From NCBI GenBank assembly GCA_026710865.1, contig JAPOQG010000177.1, positions 1 to 52,121 on the forward strand: a DNA stretch of 52,121 bases. The letters run 5' to 3'. Source of the DNA: Acidimicrobiaceae bacterium. Lineage in GTDB: Bacteria > Actinomycetota > Acidimicrobiia > Acidimicrobiales > Aldehydirespiratoraceae. Positions 33,242-41,589 of this stretch are shown piece after piece. Under the pieces are notes generated by a model. That model made no database searches and had not been told where the DNA came from. It saw only the letters and a program-made list of their open reading frames with translations. Positions within the stretch are counted from its first letter, which is position 1, and each line of letters opens with the position of its first letter. Made by a program: the position numbers and the translations under genes.

Positions 33242-35035
33242 TCAGTTCGATGCGTGCGATGCGGCTGGGTCTACCAGGCTCAGGAATTCAGATCGTTCAG
33301 TGTCCCGCAGGTTGTACCTGGTCAGTCTGGTCTCGGATCGGGTGAGCAACAGCGAGCGGGTCGGCCGTGAGACTGCGACATAGAAGGTACGTAGTTCGGC
33401 AGCGACTTGGTCCGCTGTGGTCGATCTGAAGTCGGGGATCTGGCCTTGGTTGCACGCCACTAGAGCCACGCACTTGAACTCCTGACCTTGTGCCTTGTGG
33501 ATGGTGAGCAAGCGAACGCCCGGATCTAGCCGGTCTCCTCTCTGGCATCGGGTGATGTGTTGCTTGAATTCTGCGAAGGACCTTGAACCGGTGGCTGTTC
33601 GGTCGACGAAGGACGCCCAAGCGTCCTTTAGTTGTCTGGCGTCGTCGGGCCAGTCCTGGTCTTCGATCTCAAGTCGATCTAGTTCTGAGATGAGTTGCTC
33701 AGGAGAGTCGATGTCGCAGATTTGCGTCAGCTTCGTGATGCCTAGGTCTGTGCTGCTCGCGAAGAGTCCGGCTACATCCGACCAGGCCTCAGGATCAGGG
33801 TGCTCACATAGCTGCGACAGACGACGGCGGATGGACAGATGGTTTGGGGCGCTTCGGAGGCCGATCAGTTCTACGATCGCCTGTCCAGAAGGACTGGTCA
33901 CCCACTCGTCGGGGGTGCTCGCCGATGCATGTGCGATGTCGAGCTTGTCGAGAGCTTCTCGGGTGGGGTTCAGCGCGGCAGCTGATCGACCGAGCACCGC
34001 CAGCTGCTCTGGATCGACTGAAGTGGACTCGCCCGGAGCGACGACGCAGTCCGCCAGTCCGTCGACCAGATGCCTTCGGATCCAGTCCGCGACTGCCTCG
34101 CCCTCGGCCTCCTCGCTGGGGTACTCGCCGATACGAATGTCGCCCTCGGCTTGAAACCGAACCGACAATTGTTCCGGCGGCTGGTCCAAGGCGTTGGCGA
34201 CTGCCTCCGCTGCTTCGGCGATGCGAACCGCCGATCTGTAATTCGTGTCGAGCTCGATCCGCTTGGCTCCGTAGTCCGTCTCGAACTCGGCCATGAGCGT
34301 GTGGTCGGCACCGGCGAAGCCGACAATCGACTGCCGCTCATCGCCGATCAGCACGGAGGAGATGTGATCGGTGTTCGGATATCCGATCACATCTGTGAGG
34401 AGCCTGTACTGAGCCCTCGTCAGGTTTTGCGCCTCATCGACAACGACATGTCGATAGAGGGCTTGATAGATGCGGTGCACGCTTGGAAGCTGCATTAGCT
34501 CGCTGGCCCGCTCGAGCATGGCTGGATAGTCGACGGCTCCTGCCTCTGCCAGCACCTGTCGCCACGAATCCACCTTCAGGTTGGTGATTCCTCTAGCGCG
34601 GTCCAGGTCGAGTTTGCGGAAGGTCTCTGCCGGATCGTCCAGCGGTCTACGACCCTCTCTTCTTAGCCACTCCGAGAGCAGTTCGTGTCGGTCCTCGAGC
34701 CGGGTGAGCACTTCGGGCTCGAGTGGCAACCCAATTCTGGTGCCGTGTTGGCGAAGGCAGCCAAGGGCGAAGCCGTGGATGGTGTCAGCGTCCACTCGCC
34801 GATGAAGGGCGCCAAGCCGGCTTGCCAACCGTCGGCTGAGCCCGTCGGCTGCTCGGACGGTGTACGACACCGCGAGCACTCGGAACTCCTCGCGCTCAGA
34901 CTCGATCAAGATGCGCTCAACCCTTCGAGCCACGACCTCCGTCTTGCCGGTGCCAGCCGACGCGACGATCGTGATGGCCCGCGCCCGACTTGCTACTGCC
35001 TCTTCCTGCTTGGCGCTGAGACGGAGGTCATCCAT
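33242..35035 (-). CDS. gajB: Gabija defence protein GajB, UvrD/PcrA-like helicase
   Basis: A 597-residue superfamily 1 helicase with Walker A IVASAGTGKTEVVARRVE near residue 25, motif II VVDEAQNLT, motif III-like LIGDERQSIVGFAGAD and the C-terminal UvrD motif GVRLLTIHKAQGQEFK, AVSRPTRSLLL. The partner OLD/TOPRIM gene directly upstream with an 8-nt overlap makes this the GajB subunit of the two-gene Gabija anti-phage system. ATG 35035 is supported by GGAGGG 8 nt upstream; a longer frame to 35113 lies inside gajA. Base composition is clearly lower in GC than neighbours (one sampled 60-nt line is 48 percent against 73 percent in the esterase), a sign of transfer. Confidence 0.88.
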   Translation of the reverse strand: MDDLRLSAKQEEAVASRARAITIVASAGTGKTEVVARRVERILIESEREEFRVLAVSYTVRAADGLSRRLASRLGALHRRVDADTIHGFALGCLRQHGTRIGLPLEPEVLTRLEDRHELLSEWLRREGRRPLDDPAETFRKLDLDRARGITNLKVDSWRQVLAEAGAVDYPAMLERASELMQLPSVHRIYQALYRHVVVDEAQNLTRAQYRLLTDVIGYPNTDHISSVLIGDERQSIVGFAGADHTLMAEFETDYGAKRIELDTNYRSAVRIAEAAEAVANALDQPPEQLSVRFQAEGDIRIGEYPSEEAEGEAVADWIRRHLVDGLADCVVAPGESTSVDPEQLAVLGRSAAALNPTREALDKLDIAHASASTPDEWVTSPSGQAIVELIGLRSAPNHLSIRRRLSQLCEHPDPEAWSDVAGLFASSTDLGITKLTQICDIDSPEQLISELDRLEIEDQDWPDDARQLKDAWASFVDRTATGSRSFAEFKQHITRCQRGDRLDPGVRLLTIHKAQGQEFKCVALVACNQGQIPDFRSTTADQVAAELRTFYVAVSRPTRSLLLTRSETRLTRYNLRDTERSEFLSLVDPAASHASN

Positions 35036-36830
35036 CGTTTCGCCCTCCGGGAGGCAGCATTTGATCGAGCCGGGCGACAAGTTGCTTGAGCGGCTCGGGC
35101 CACTCATCCGCACTCGTATGCCAAGGGTAGCGTTCGATCAGCTCAGCGGACAGGAGGCGGCCCATGGCTCCCTTGTGTTTCTTCATGAACTCAAGAAGGT
35201 CGTCTCCTTCCTTGTAGCCGAGGTGTCGGCACGCCGCCACGCACAGTTGCTGGTCGCAGTCGACGAACATCTGCTCGGTGGCGCCGTTCTGATCGCCATT
35301 CGGCGGCCTGGGAACCCAGATGATCCGTCCCTCGTCGCCAACTCCGTGGTCGCGATCAAGTCGTCTCGCGGCTTCACTGCCCGACTCGTCGGCGTCCGCA
35401 AACAGCAACCACGGCAGCCCTACCAACTCAGCGAACTTGACGACAGCTGTCGCATAAGGGGTCGCCATGCTGCCCGGATCTACGACGCACAGACCATGGG
35501 CTCTGGTTCCGAGGCTGTGGCGAATCAGCGGCGGGATGAGGGCGCGTTCGGTCGCCCCGTCACCTAACACCACGGCCGAAGCGAAGGCCACCTCTCCGAA
35601 AGGGCGTTCGACCATCCGACGTAGTCGCTCCATCTCCTCCAGGTGCATAGACGGCCGGCGAGCCCGGTGGTCGGAGCTGTCATCGGTTGGATGAAGGTCG
35701 ACGACACGGATTCCGGTGTCGCTCAAGCGCAGGATGCGAAGCGAACGGGGTTCCGTGACTGACACGAGATGAGCCGAGTGCGTACTCACAACCACCTGAC
35801 CTCGGATGTGATTCAGCAGTGACGGGAGCTCGAATTGAGCCTGTGGATGCAGATTCGCCTCGGGCTCTTCGATCAGGCTCACCGGATGGGGACGAAGAGC
35901 CGTTCCGTCGCGTCCCAGGCGTCGGTCGTAGAGAACGCCCTGCACCTGCAACGATGCGAGGCTGCGGGCACCGGCGCCATGGAACCGCATGGGCAGCGAT
36001 CCCGTTCCGGCATCGAGGTCCACCGACACCGATCTCGACAACTCTTCGAGGCGCAGTGGGAGCGGCCGCAAGCTCGGCGTTCCGAGGCCGTCGATCGACT
36101 CCCCCAGAGATTCGAGAGCAGTGTGAATGGCGCCCAGGGAACCGCTTGCGCCGACTACCCGGTCGTTCAGGCGGCCAAGAGCCTCCTCAAGTTGAGATCG
36201 AGCGTCCTCGTCCACTTCCAAGTCATCGAGCACTCGTTGAATTGATGAACCGCGGCGCGTGATCTCACTGGCCAGGTCTCGGCCGGTGTTGACAAGGTCT
36301 GCCGCCACGACCGAACGCTGCTCACGGTACGCAACTGACGGCGGGCTCGATTCCGACCAGGACTGCTTGCCGTGGTCGTAGGTCAACAGGTGGTACTCGC
36401 TCCGCGCTCCGTAGCCCTCACCGGAGGGGCAGATGCGTGTCCGCCAAGCGAACCTCTGTCGTTCTGGTGCCTCCGAGATCGTCTGCGGTGCCCGGAGTCG
36501 AGCGATGACGCGGTCATCGAAGATCTCATCGCCAGCCACCCCGGTGGAACCCGGTGACAGGTACACATCGATGACGGCGTCTTCCTGCGTGCCCACGGTC
36601 AGGTCGTCCTTGTTCGCGGGGACATGGCCCAGCGAGAGCGCCAGCGCCCGCATGATCCGAGACTTGCCAACGTTGTTCTGGCCGACAAGCACGGTTAGGT
36701 CCGGCTCTAGATCGACGCGGCACTCAACAATGCCGCGAAAGTTCTTGATTCTCACAGAACTGACGTATAGGGAGGCGAAGTCTCCTATATCGATCAGTGA
36801 TTGGGATTCGATTGCGGCTCTCTCAGCCAC
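35028..36830 (-). CDS. gajA: Gabija defence protein GajA, OLD-family ATPase with TOPRIM nuclease domain
   Basis: A 600-residue protein, close to the usual 580. The N-terminal ABC-type ATPase has Walker A LVGQNNVGKSRIM (about residues 48-60), Walker B LIEEPEANLHP and the His switch VVSTHSAHLVS. The C-terminal TOPRIM nuclease has LLFADADESG for the DxD metal site. The first TOPRIM motif reads VVLGDGATERALI, where most relatives have a Glu before the Gly; here it is Asp. In Gabija, GajA forms a tetramer that nicks specific DNA when nucleotide levels fall during phage replication, with GajB as partner. GTG 36830 has GAGGAGG about 6 nt upstream. The start overlaps the end of a truncated ROK reading frame. 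Confidence 0.88.
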   Translation of the reverse strand: MAERAAIESQSLIDIGDFASLYVSSVRIKNFRGIVECRVDLEPDLTVLVGQNNVGKSRIMRALALSLGHVPANKDDLTVGTQEDAVIDVYLSPGSTGVAGDEIFDDRVIARLRAPQTISEAPERQRFAWRTRICPSGEGYGARSEYHLLTYDHGKQSWSESSPPSVAYREQRSVVAADLVNTGRDLASEITRRGSSIQRVLDDLEVDEDARSQLEEALGRLNDRVVGASGSLGAIHTALESLGESIDGLGTPSLRPLPLRLEELSRSVSVDLDAGTGSLPMRFHGAGARSLASLQVQGVLYDRRLGRDGTALRPHPVSLIEEPEANLHPQAQFELPSLLNHIRGQVVVSTHSAHLVSVTEPRSLRILRLSDTGIRVVDLHPTDDSSDHRARRPSMHLEEMERLRRMVERPFGEVAFASAVVLGDGATERALIPPLIRHSLGTRAHGLCVVDPGSMATPYATAVVKFAELVGLPWLLFADADESGSEAARRLDRDHGVGDEGRIIWVPRPPNGDQNGATEQMFVDCDQQLCVAACRHLGYKEGDDLLEFMKKHKGAMGRLLSAELIERYPWHTSADEWPEPLKQLVARLDQMLPPGGRNDG

Positions 36831-37035
36831 CGGACCTCCTCGTGAAGTAGGCGCGCTTGCGCGCTTGCTGAGCCAGCCGGTCGACGAGTGCCAGCGTCGT
36901 CGCCGCGCTGCTGTCACCGTCACCCTCGCTCGGCGTGGCCACGGTTTGGGTGTCGCGGACTGCTCCATCCGGGTGGATGACCGCGCCGGCGATCTTGGTG
37001 CCGCCGACATCGACGCCTATGGCGGCCTCCGTCAC
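36823..37035 (-). pseudogene. Truncated ROK-family sugar kinase, N-terminal fragment
   Basis: A 70-residue frame starting with GTG 37035 that reads AAIGVDVGGTKIAGAVIHPD and then DTQTVATP, the first ATP-binding motif of ROK glucokinases, followed by a helical stretch (LALVDRLAQQA) and an abrupt unrelated basic tail ending over the gajA start. A complete ROK kinase has about 310 residues, so roughly 250 are missing. The break lies at about 36860, which marks the right boundary of the inserted Gabija genes. Its translation may now help ribosomes reach gajA, because its stop overlaps the gajA GTG. Confidence 0.75.
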
Positions 37036-37178
37036 GCTCTCAGAGGCCGAGCGAACAGACGGGACAACGCGGCCCGTGCGGCGCGAGGCCGTGGCCCGAG
37101 CGGTCCGTGAGCGCAGCGAACAAGAGCGGGAATGACACCGCCACAACGCGACAGACTCCCATCCATTTGCGGACGCCC

Positions 37179-37510
37179 TCAGCCGGGTTGGATGCCGATG
37201 TCGGCGGGGCTGGTCCAGCCGGGCCCTATCCCGCACAGCCCGACCGCCTCGCGGTTGCCAGCCGACAGGTAGGAGTGCGGGGTGCCCGGCGGCGAAGATC
37301 GTCGGGTTGTCCCGGGAGTGCCCGAACCGTCCTCCCGGCGGCATGGAGAACTCCAGCACGTGCAGCATCTGTGACGAGAGGTAGACGCGGTCGAGCACGA
37401 AGCCCGAGTCGGCGTCGCCCCAGATGTGGCGGGGTCCGGTCCGAGGCGGGGATAACCGTCGGGTGTTCGAACACCGGCCGTGGCGTCGGCCGCCTGGCTG
37501 TTTCGTTCAT
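37179..37510 (-). pseudogene. Frameshifted, shortened cupin gene remnant
   Basis: A decayed gene readable only by joining frames. It begins MNETARRPTPRPVFEHPTVI (ATG 37510), shifts to PRHIWGDADSGFVLDRVYLS, then LHVLEFSMPPGGRFGHSRDN and PTIFAA, and shifts again to HSYLSAGNREAVGLCGIGPG before a stop at 37179. The second block looks like the start of a cupin (PPGGRFGH with metal-ligand-like His). The expected second half of the barrel is missing. At least two frameshifts or small deletions are required, so it is not functional. It lies next to the ROK remnant, adding to the picture of a disrupted locus. Confidence 0.65.
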
Positions 37511-37572
37511 GGCCCAACAGATTGCCGTTGCAAGCCCTGCGCTGTCACTTCGGGGGTCCGGGGAGAACGCGG

Positions 37573-38565
37573 TCAGCGCCCGGTGGCGATGGCGACGACT
37601 TCGGTGAGCAGGTCGCGGTTGGCGTCCAGGCCCGGAGAGATGATGTTGACGAGGAAGGCGTCGAGACCGTGCTCGTCGATCAGGTGCTCCAGCTGGCGGC
37701 GGCACTCCGCTGGTGTGCCCGCGATCTGGTAGTCCGACACCAACTCGTCGGTCACGAGCTGGCCGACGGCGGCGGGTCCGCCCTCGGCGAAAGCCTGCTT
37801 GAGGCCGGCGATCTCGTCGTCGCTGAGGCCGAGGTTCTTGAGGATCCGGGGCGGGCTGTCCATGATGGCGTAGCCGTAGAGGTGCTTGGCCTCCTCGATC
37901 ATCTCGGGCTTGTACGCCAGCCGGTCGAGGTAGACCCTCATGAGCGGCGGGCTCGCACTGTTGCCGTGGGCCTCTTGGCGGGCCTGCTGGGCGAGGCCGA
38001 ACGCGTCGCCCAGGTCGGACTTGACCATCAGCACCAGCCCGTCGGCGCGGGCGCCGGCCAGGGCCAGCATCCTCTCGCCCCGGGCCGCGACCCACACCGG
38101 GATCGAATGGGTGCCGGTGGTGAGCTGGGCCCCCTCCAGCGACAGCCGCTGCCCCTGCCAGGTGACCGGCTCGCCCCGCCACAGCAGCCGCAGCGCCTCG
38201 ATGGTGTCGGCCATGAGCGCCAGAGGGGCCGACCGCTCGAGCCCCATCGGGTGCAGCACCATCGTGCCGCCCGCCACCAGCGTCACGAAGGCCCGGCCCC
38301 CGCTCATCTCGTCGATGGTGGCGATCGCGGCCGCGGTGGCGGCCGGGTGACGGGTGTAGGGGTTGGTGACCGCCCCCAGCCGGATGGTGCTGGTGACCCG
38401 GGCCGCCGCGCCCAGGACCGCGTACACGTCGAGCATCAGGCCCTCGTCGGCGACCATGCAGTACGAGTAGCCCAGCTCCTCGGCCAGCACGATGGTGTCG
38501 ACCAGTTCGGCCGACCCCATGGTCGGGACGATCTGAAGGCCCAGTGCGATGCCGTCCCCACTCAC
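37573..38565 (-). CDS. LLM-class F420-dependent flavin oxidoreductase, MER-like
   Basis: A 330-residue luciferase-like TIM barrel. The stretch IRLGAVTNPYTRHPAATAAA followed by IATIDEMSGGRAFVTLVAGG closely follows the pattern of F420-dependent methylene-tetrahydromethanopterin reductase (VTNPYxRSPAxTASAIATLD), including the region with the non-prolyl cis bond. GTG 38565 overlaps the SDR stop (GTGA), so the pair is co-translated. The protein should use reduced F420 (or FMNH2) to reduce a cofactor or substrate. Many LLM paralogues in actinobacteria have other substrates, so MER activity is only a hypothesis, though the Mch homologue 1.3 kb away makes it attractive. Confidence 0.85.
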   Translation of the reverse strand: MSGDGIALGLQIVPTMGSAELVDTIVLAEELGYSYCMVADEGLMLDVYAVLGAAARVTSTIRLGAVTNPYTRHPAATAAAIATIDEMSGGRAFVTLVAGGTMVLHPMGLERSAPLALMADTIEALRLLWRGEPVTWQGQRLSLEGAQLTTGTHSIPVWVAARGERMLALAGARADGLVLMVKSDLGDAFGLAQQARQEAHGNSASPPLMRVYLDRLAYKPEMIEEAKHLYGYAIMDSPPRILKNLGLSDDEIAGLKQAFAEGGPAAVGQLVTDELVSDYQIAGTPAECRRQLEHLIDEHGLDAFLVNIISPGLDANRDLLTEVVAIATGR

Positions 38566-39284
38566 GGCGGCGGATCCTGCCAGGGGTCGTGCACCGGGCG
38601 GATGACGACAGGAGCGATGTCGATGCGGCGATCGGTGCCGATCAGCTCGGCCACCAGCTCGCCCACGCCGGTCGCGGGCATCATGCGCTCGCGGACGCGG
38701 TTGGGCGCCTTCTGAACCCACAGCTCGGTGTCGATCTGGGCGGGGCACACGGTGATGACCCTGATGCCGCGGTCCCGTCCTTCTAGGCGCAGCACCTCGC
38801 CCAGGGCGTTGAGCCCGCCCTTCGACGCGGCGTAGGCCGCGTTGCCCTCGAAGGCCTGCACCGCGGCGATGCTGCTGATCAGCACGATCTGCCCCCCGGC
38901 CGCGGCCAGGGGTTCCCAACCGGCGCGGGTGAGGGCCATCACCGCCCCGAGGTTGATGTCCATGACGTGCTGCCAGTGGTCGGCGGTGACCTCGGCCGCG
39001 GCCGCCTTCTCGAATGTGCCCGCGCTGTGAACGATCACATCGAGCCGGCCGTGGGCGGCCACCGCCTCGGAGACGATCCGCTCGGGCTCGCCGGGCTCGG
39101 TCAAGTCCGCGGCCACCGCAGCAGCGGGTGAGCCCAGGCTCTCGGCGGCAGCCTGCAGCCGGTCCTCTCGCCGGCCGACGAGCACGCAGACGGCGCCCCG
39201 AGCCGACAGGGCGGCCGCGCAGGCCAGGCCGATGCCCGACCCTCCGCCGGTCACCACCGCCACCGGAGCAGGCCGCGCCTTCAC
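38562..39284 (-). CDS. Short-chain dehydrogenase/reductase
   Basis: A 240-residue classical SDR with the NAD(P) motif VVTGGGSGIGLA (residues 9-20), the VIVHSAG strand motif in place of NNAG, ISSIAA with the catalytic Ser and AAYAASKGG with Tyr and Lys. The C-terminus is short and Pro-rich (HDPWQDPPP). GTG 39284 is the likely start, 8 nt after the upstream gene ends. Translationally coupled to the MER-like flavoprotein. It would oxidise or reduce an alcohol/carbonyl; substrate unknown. Confidence 0.9.
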   Translation of the reverse strand: MKARPAPVAVVTGGGSGIGLACAAALSARGAVCVLVGRREDRLQAAAESLGSPAAAVAADLTEPGEPERIVSEAVAAHGRLDVIVHSAGTFEKAAAAEVTADHWQHVMDINLGAVMALTRAGWEPLAAAGGQIVLISSIAAVQAFEGNAAYAASKGGLNALGEVLRLEGRDRGIRVITVCPAQIDTELWVQKAPNRVRERMMPATGVGELVAELIGTDRRIDIAPVVIRPVHDPWQDPPP

Positions 39285-39292
39285 TCAAAGCC

Positions 39293-39703
39293 TCACTCTG
39301 CCGCGGTGTCGGGGGTGCCGATACCGAGGAAACCCTCAATACGCGCCAAGCGCTGACCGTTGGCAACCACTTCGTCCCGCAGTTCGCCGATCTCGTCGCG
39401 CAGTGTGGTCTCGGAACCGTTGATCTCGTCGCGCAGTGTGGTCTCGAGACCCTTGATCTCGGCCCGCACGTCGGCGATGTCGGCGCGCATGTCGGTCCGT
39501 AGGTTGTGGTCGCTTTGCTGCTCGTTCCAGATTATGGCGAGCACTCCGAGGACGATGACGAGCACCTGGGCGATGGGAATGAGTTGGGGGAAACGGCGCG
39601 ACGCGACGCCTGGCCCTGGCACTGCGGGCACGGCCGGGGCCATGGGATCGACCGCGGCTGCCGCGCTATCGCCCGGAACGCCGAGCGTCTCCGATGCCGC
39701 CAT
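39293..39703 (-). CDS. Single-pass membrane protein with repeated coiled coil
   Basis: A 136-residue protein with a Pro/Ala-rich N-terminus, one membrane helix (about residues 41-59, LIPIAQVLVIVLGVLAIIW) and a C-terminal coiled coil made of an 11-residue-like repeat (RADIADVRAEIKGLETTLRD, then INGSETTLRDEIGELRDEV). It resembles small CCDC90/DUF1640-like proteins. ATG 39703 is preceded by TAAGGT-N6, so it probably has its own leaderless promoter. A shorter protein of similar design lies at 47745-47945. Function unknown; a membrane-tethered oligomerisation module is all the sequence says. Confidence 0.72.
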   Translation of the reverse strand: MAASETLGVPGDSAAAAVDPMAPAVPAVPGPGVASRRFPQLIPIAQVLVIVLGVLAIIWNEQQSDHNLRTDMRADIADVRAEIKGLETTLRDEINGSETTLRDEIGELRDEVVANGQRLARIEGFLGIGTPDTAAE

Positions 39704-39709
39704 GCCGCC

Positions 39710-39715
39710 ACCTTA
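39710..39715 (-). promoter_or_regulatory. Candidate -10 box of the coiled-coil membrane gene
   Basis: Minus strand TAAGGT, then GGCGGC, then ATG 39703. The 39716-39775 stretch upstream is unusually AT-rich (CAATATGATGACATGCATC), as expected for a promoter. Confidence 0.5.
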
Positions 39716-39819
39716 CCATGCAGCGCTTTCAATGCGACTCAATATGATGACATGCATCTTCACCCCCAAGGCACGGCATCGTCGATGTGGCCGATCCGCA
39801 GGGTCGAGCACGTCCGGCG

Positions 39820-40779
39820 CTAGCCGAAGAACGATGCGGTCAGCACCTCGTGGTTGATGCGGCCTGCGCTGAAGGTGCGCCCGCTGGCCAGGTTGGTGAG
39901 ATGGATCTCGGCCGGGGAGTGCAGCTCTATGGGGATCTCGTAGAAGTCCCGTCCGGCGTCCTCGTAGATCTCGATGAAGGGCCGCCCGTAGGCGGAGCTG
40001 GCCGCCGACACCACCCGGTCGACGATCTCGGCGCACTGGGCGTCGTCGGCTTCGACGGTGACGTTGGAGATGCCTCCGTAGAGCAGGCTGTCGTTGATGC
40101 GGCCCATCGAGATCAGATCGTCGTCGACCAGGGGCGGCACCACCCCCAGGCCGTAGGCGTAGCGCAGCCCTCGAAGGTCCATGCCCTCCTCGGCCAGCCG
40201 GTGGAGGGACTGCTCCACGATGCGGGCCGCCACCTGCACCGCGGTGACCAGGCTGCGGTTGGGGGCGAAGAGCACATAGAGGTCGGCGGGATCGATCCGG
40301 CACGACGAAGCGATCACCTTGGCCATCTCGACCGGGATCGGGTCCGAGGTCTGGATGGCCACCACCGCCTCGTGGTGGTCGTCGCGGTAGTCGATCCACT
40401 CGAAGTAGTGGTCGAGGCTGTCACGGTTCAGGGCCCGGCCCGGCCCCGCCAGGATGGCGGCGTGCTCGGTGCCGGGGGCCTGAAGGCGCCATCCCGCGAT
40501 TTGGGACGCCACGCAGGCCTCGATGGGGTGGTCGATCATCACCCGCACCGCGGTCAGCATCCGCCCGTCGAGGTCGAAGGGCTCGTAGCTGACGATGCCG
40601 AGCCTGCCCAGACTGGCCACGGTGTAGAGCTGCGCGGCCCGCCAGCCCCCCTTGGCTTCCAGGCCCATGTCGATGACGGTGGTGCCGTTGCCCAGACGGT
40701 CCACGGTCACGCCCAGCGCGTCGGCCTCCTCGAGGATGACCCGCACTGTCTTCATGGCCTCACGGTTGATGCTGATCAT
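39820..40779 (-). CDS. mch: Homologue of methenyl-tetrahydromethanopterin cyclohydrolase
   Basis: A 319-residue protein that follows the Mch family from end to end, which is also its normal length. Matching blocks include SINREAMKTVRVIL at the N-terminus, VTVDRLGNGTTVIDMGLEAK, ASQIAGWRL, GPGRAL, DLYVLFAPNRSLVTAVQVAA, DDLISMGRINDSLLYGGISN, YGRPFIEIYEDAGRDFYEIP and the C-terminal GRTFSAGRINHEVLTASF. Mch interconverts methenyl- and formyl-tetrahydromethanopterin in methanogens and in methylotrophic bacteria using this cofactor. AGGAGG lies about 6 nt before ATG 40779. It is the third gene of an operon with a lipoyl protein and an SDR. Actinobacteria are not expected to make tetrahydromethanopterin, so it may act on another C1 carrier. 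Confidence 0.85.
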   Translation of the reverse strand: MISINREAMKTVRVILEEADALGVTVDRLGNGTTVIDMGLEAKGGWRAAQLYTVASLGRLGIVSYEPFDLDGRMLTAVRVMIDHPIEACVASQIAGWRLQAPGTEHAAILAGPGRALNRDSLDHYFEWIDYRDDHHEAVVAIQTSDPIPVEMAKVIASSCRIDPADLYVLFAPNRSLVTAVQVAARIVEQSLHRLAEEGMDLRGLRYAYGLGVVPPLVDDDLISMGRINDSLLYGGISNVTVEADDAQCAEIVDRVVSAASSAYGRPFIEIYEDAGRDFYEIPIELHSPAEIHLTNLASGRTFSAGRINHEVLTASFFG

Positions 40780-40812
40780 GGCTGCCTCCTGCCGGTCATG
40801 CCCGAAGCCTGA

Positions 40813-41589
40813 TCAGGCGGGTGTGGACTCGCGGGCGCCGAGAGCGGCGTCCACCGGGATGATGGCGCCGTTGATGTAGCTGGCCTCGGGCGATGCCGCG
40901 AAGAGGATGGCCGCGGTGATCTCCTCGGGACGACCGAAACGGCCTTCGGGGATGTGGCGCTGTATCGCGGTCTGTACGTCGGGGTCCCGCATCCCGGCCA
41001 GCAGCGCCTCGGTGGCGATGAGCCCGGGCGCCACCGCGTTCACTCGCACACCCTTGGGCCCCAGTTCCAGGGCCATGGCCCTGGTCAGGCCCTCTACCGC
41101 GCCCTTGGACGCTATGTAAGCGCAGCGGTTGGCCACCCCCAGACGGGCCAGGATGGAACTCAGGTGCACTATCGCGCCCCGACCCCGCTCGACCATGCCG
41201 ACCGCCACCTGCTGGCTGAGCTGCAACAGCCCCCGGACGTTCGCCTGCCAGACGGTGTCGAAGGCCTCCAGCGAGAGGTCGAACATGGACGACCGGTCGA
41301 TGAGGGCGGCGTTGTTGACCAGGATCGAGACCGGCCCCAGCGACTCCTCAACCTGCTGGGCCAGCCGGGCCACGTCGTCCTCGTCGCCGATGTCGGCTTG
41401 GAACACCTCGGCCGTCCCGCCCGCCTCGGTGATGGCCCCGAGAGTGACGGCTGCACCGTCGGCGTCGCTGCGGTAGTTCACCGCCACCCGGGCACCCTCC
41501 GCCGCGAAGGCCCGGGCCGTCGCCGCGCCGATTCCCCGCGACGAGCCCGTGACGATGACGGTCTCTCCTTCGAAGCGATCGGCTCTCAC
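40813..41589 (-). CDS. Short-chain dehydrogenase/reductase, FabG-like
   Basis: A 258-residue classical SDR: VIVTGSSRGIGAATA (about residues 11-25), ILVNNAAL, HLSSILARLG with the catalytic Ser, CAYIASKGAVEGL with Tyr and Lys, and a C-terminal YINGAIIPVDAAL typical of FabG-like reductases. The GTG start at 41589 overlaps the stop of the lipoyl gene (GTGA), and mch follows 33 nt downstream. Its pairing with a C1-carrier enzyme would allow a methylene-pterin dehydrogenase-like role, but the fold here is ordinary SDR, so a 3-oxoacyl reductase role is equally possible. Confidence 0.9.
   Translation of the reverse strand: MRADRFEGETVIVTGSSRGIGAATARAFAAEGARVAVNYRSDADGAAVTLGAITEAGGTAEVFQADIGDEDDVARLAQQVEESLGPVSILVNNAALIDRSSMFDLSLEAFDTVWQANVRGLLQLSQQVAVGMVERGRGAIVHLSSILARLGVANRCAYIASKGAVEGLTRAMALELGPKGVRVNAVAPGLIATEALLAGMRDPDVQTAIQRHIPEGRFGRPEEITAAILFAASPEASYINGAIIPVDAALGARESTPA

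Noticed and set aside
33242-36830. OLD ATPase and UvrD helicase as ordinary DNA repair genes
   Set aside because: The paired, overlapping arrangement, TOPRIM domain, sizes and island context fit Gabija better than housekeeping repair.
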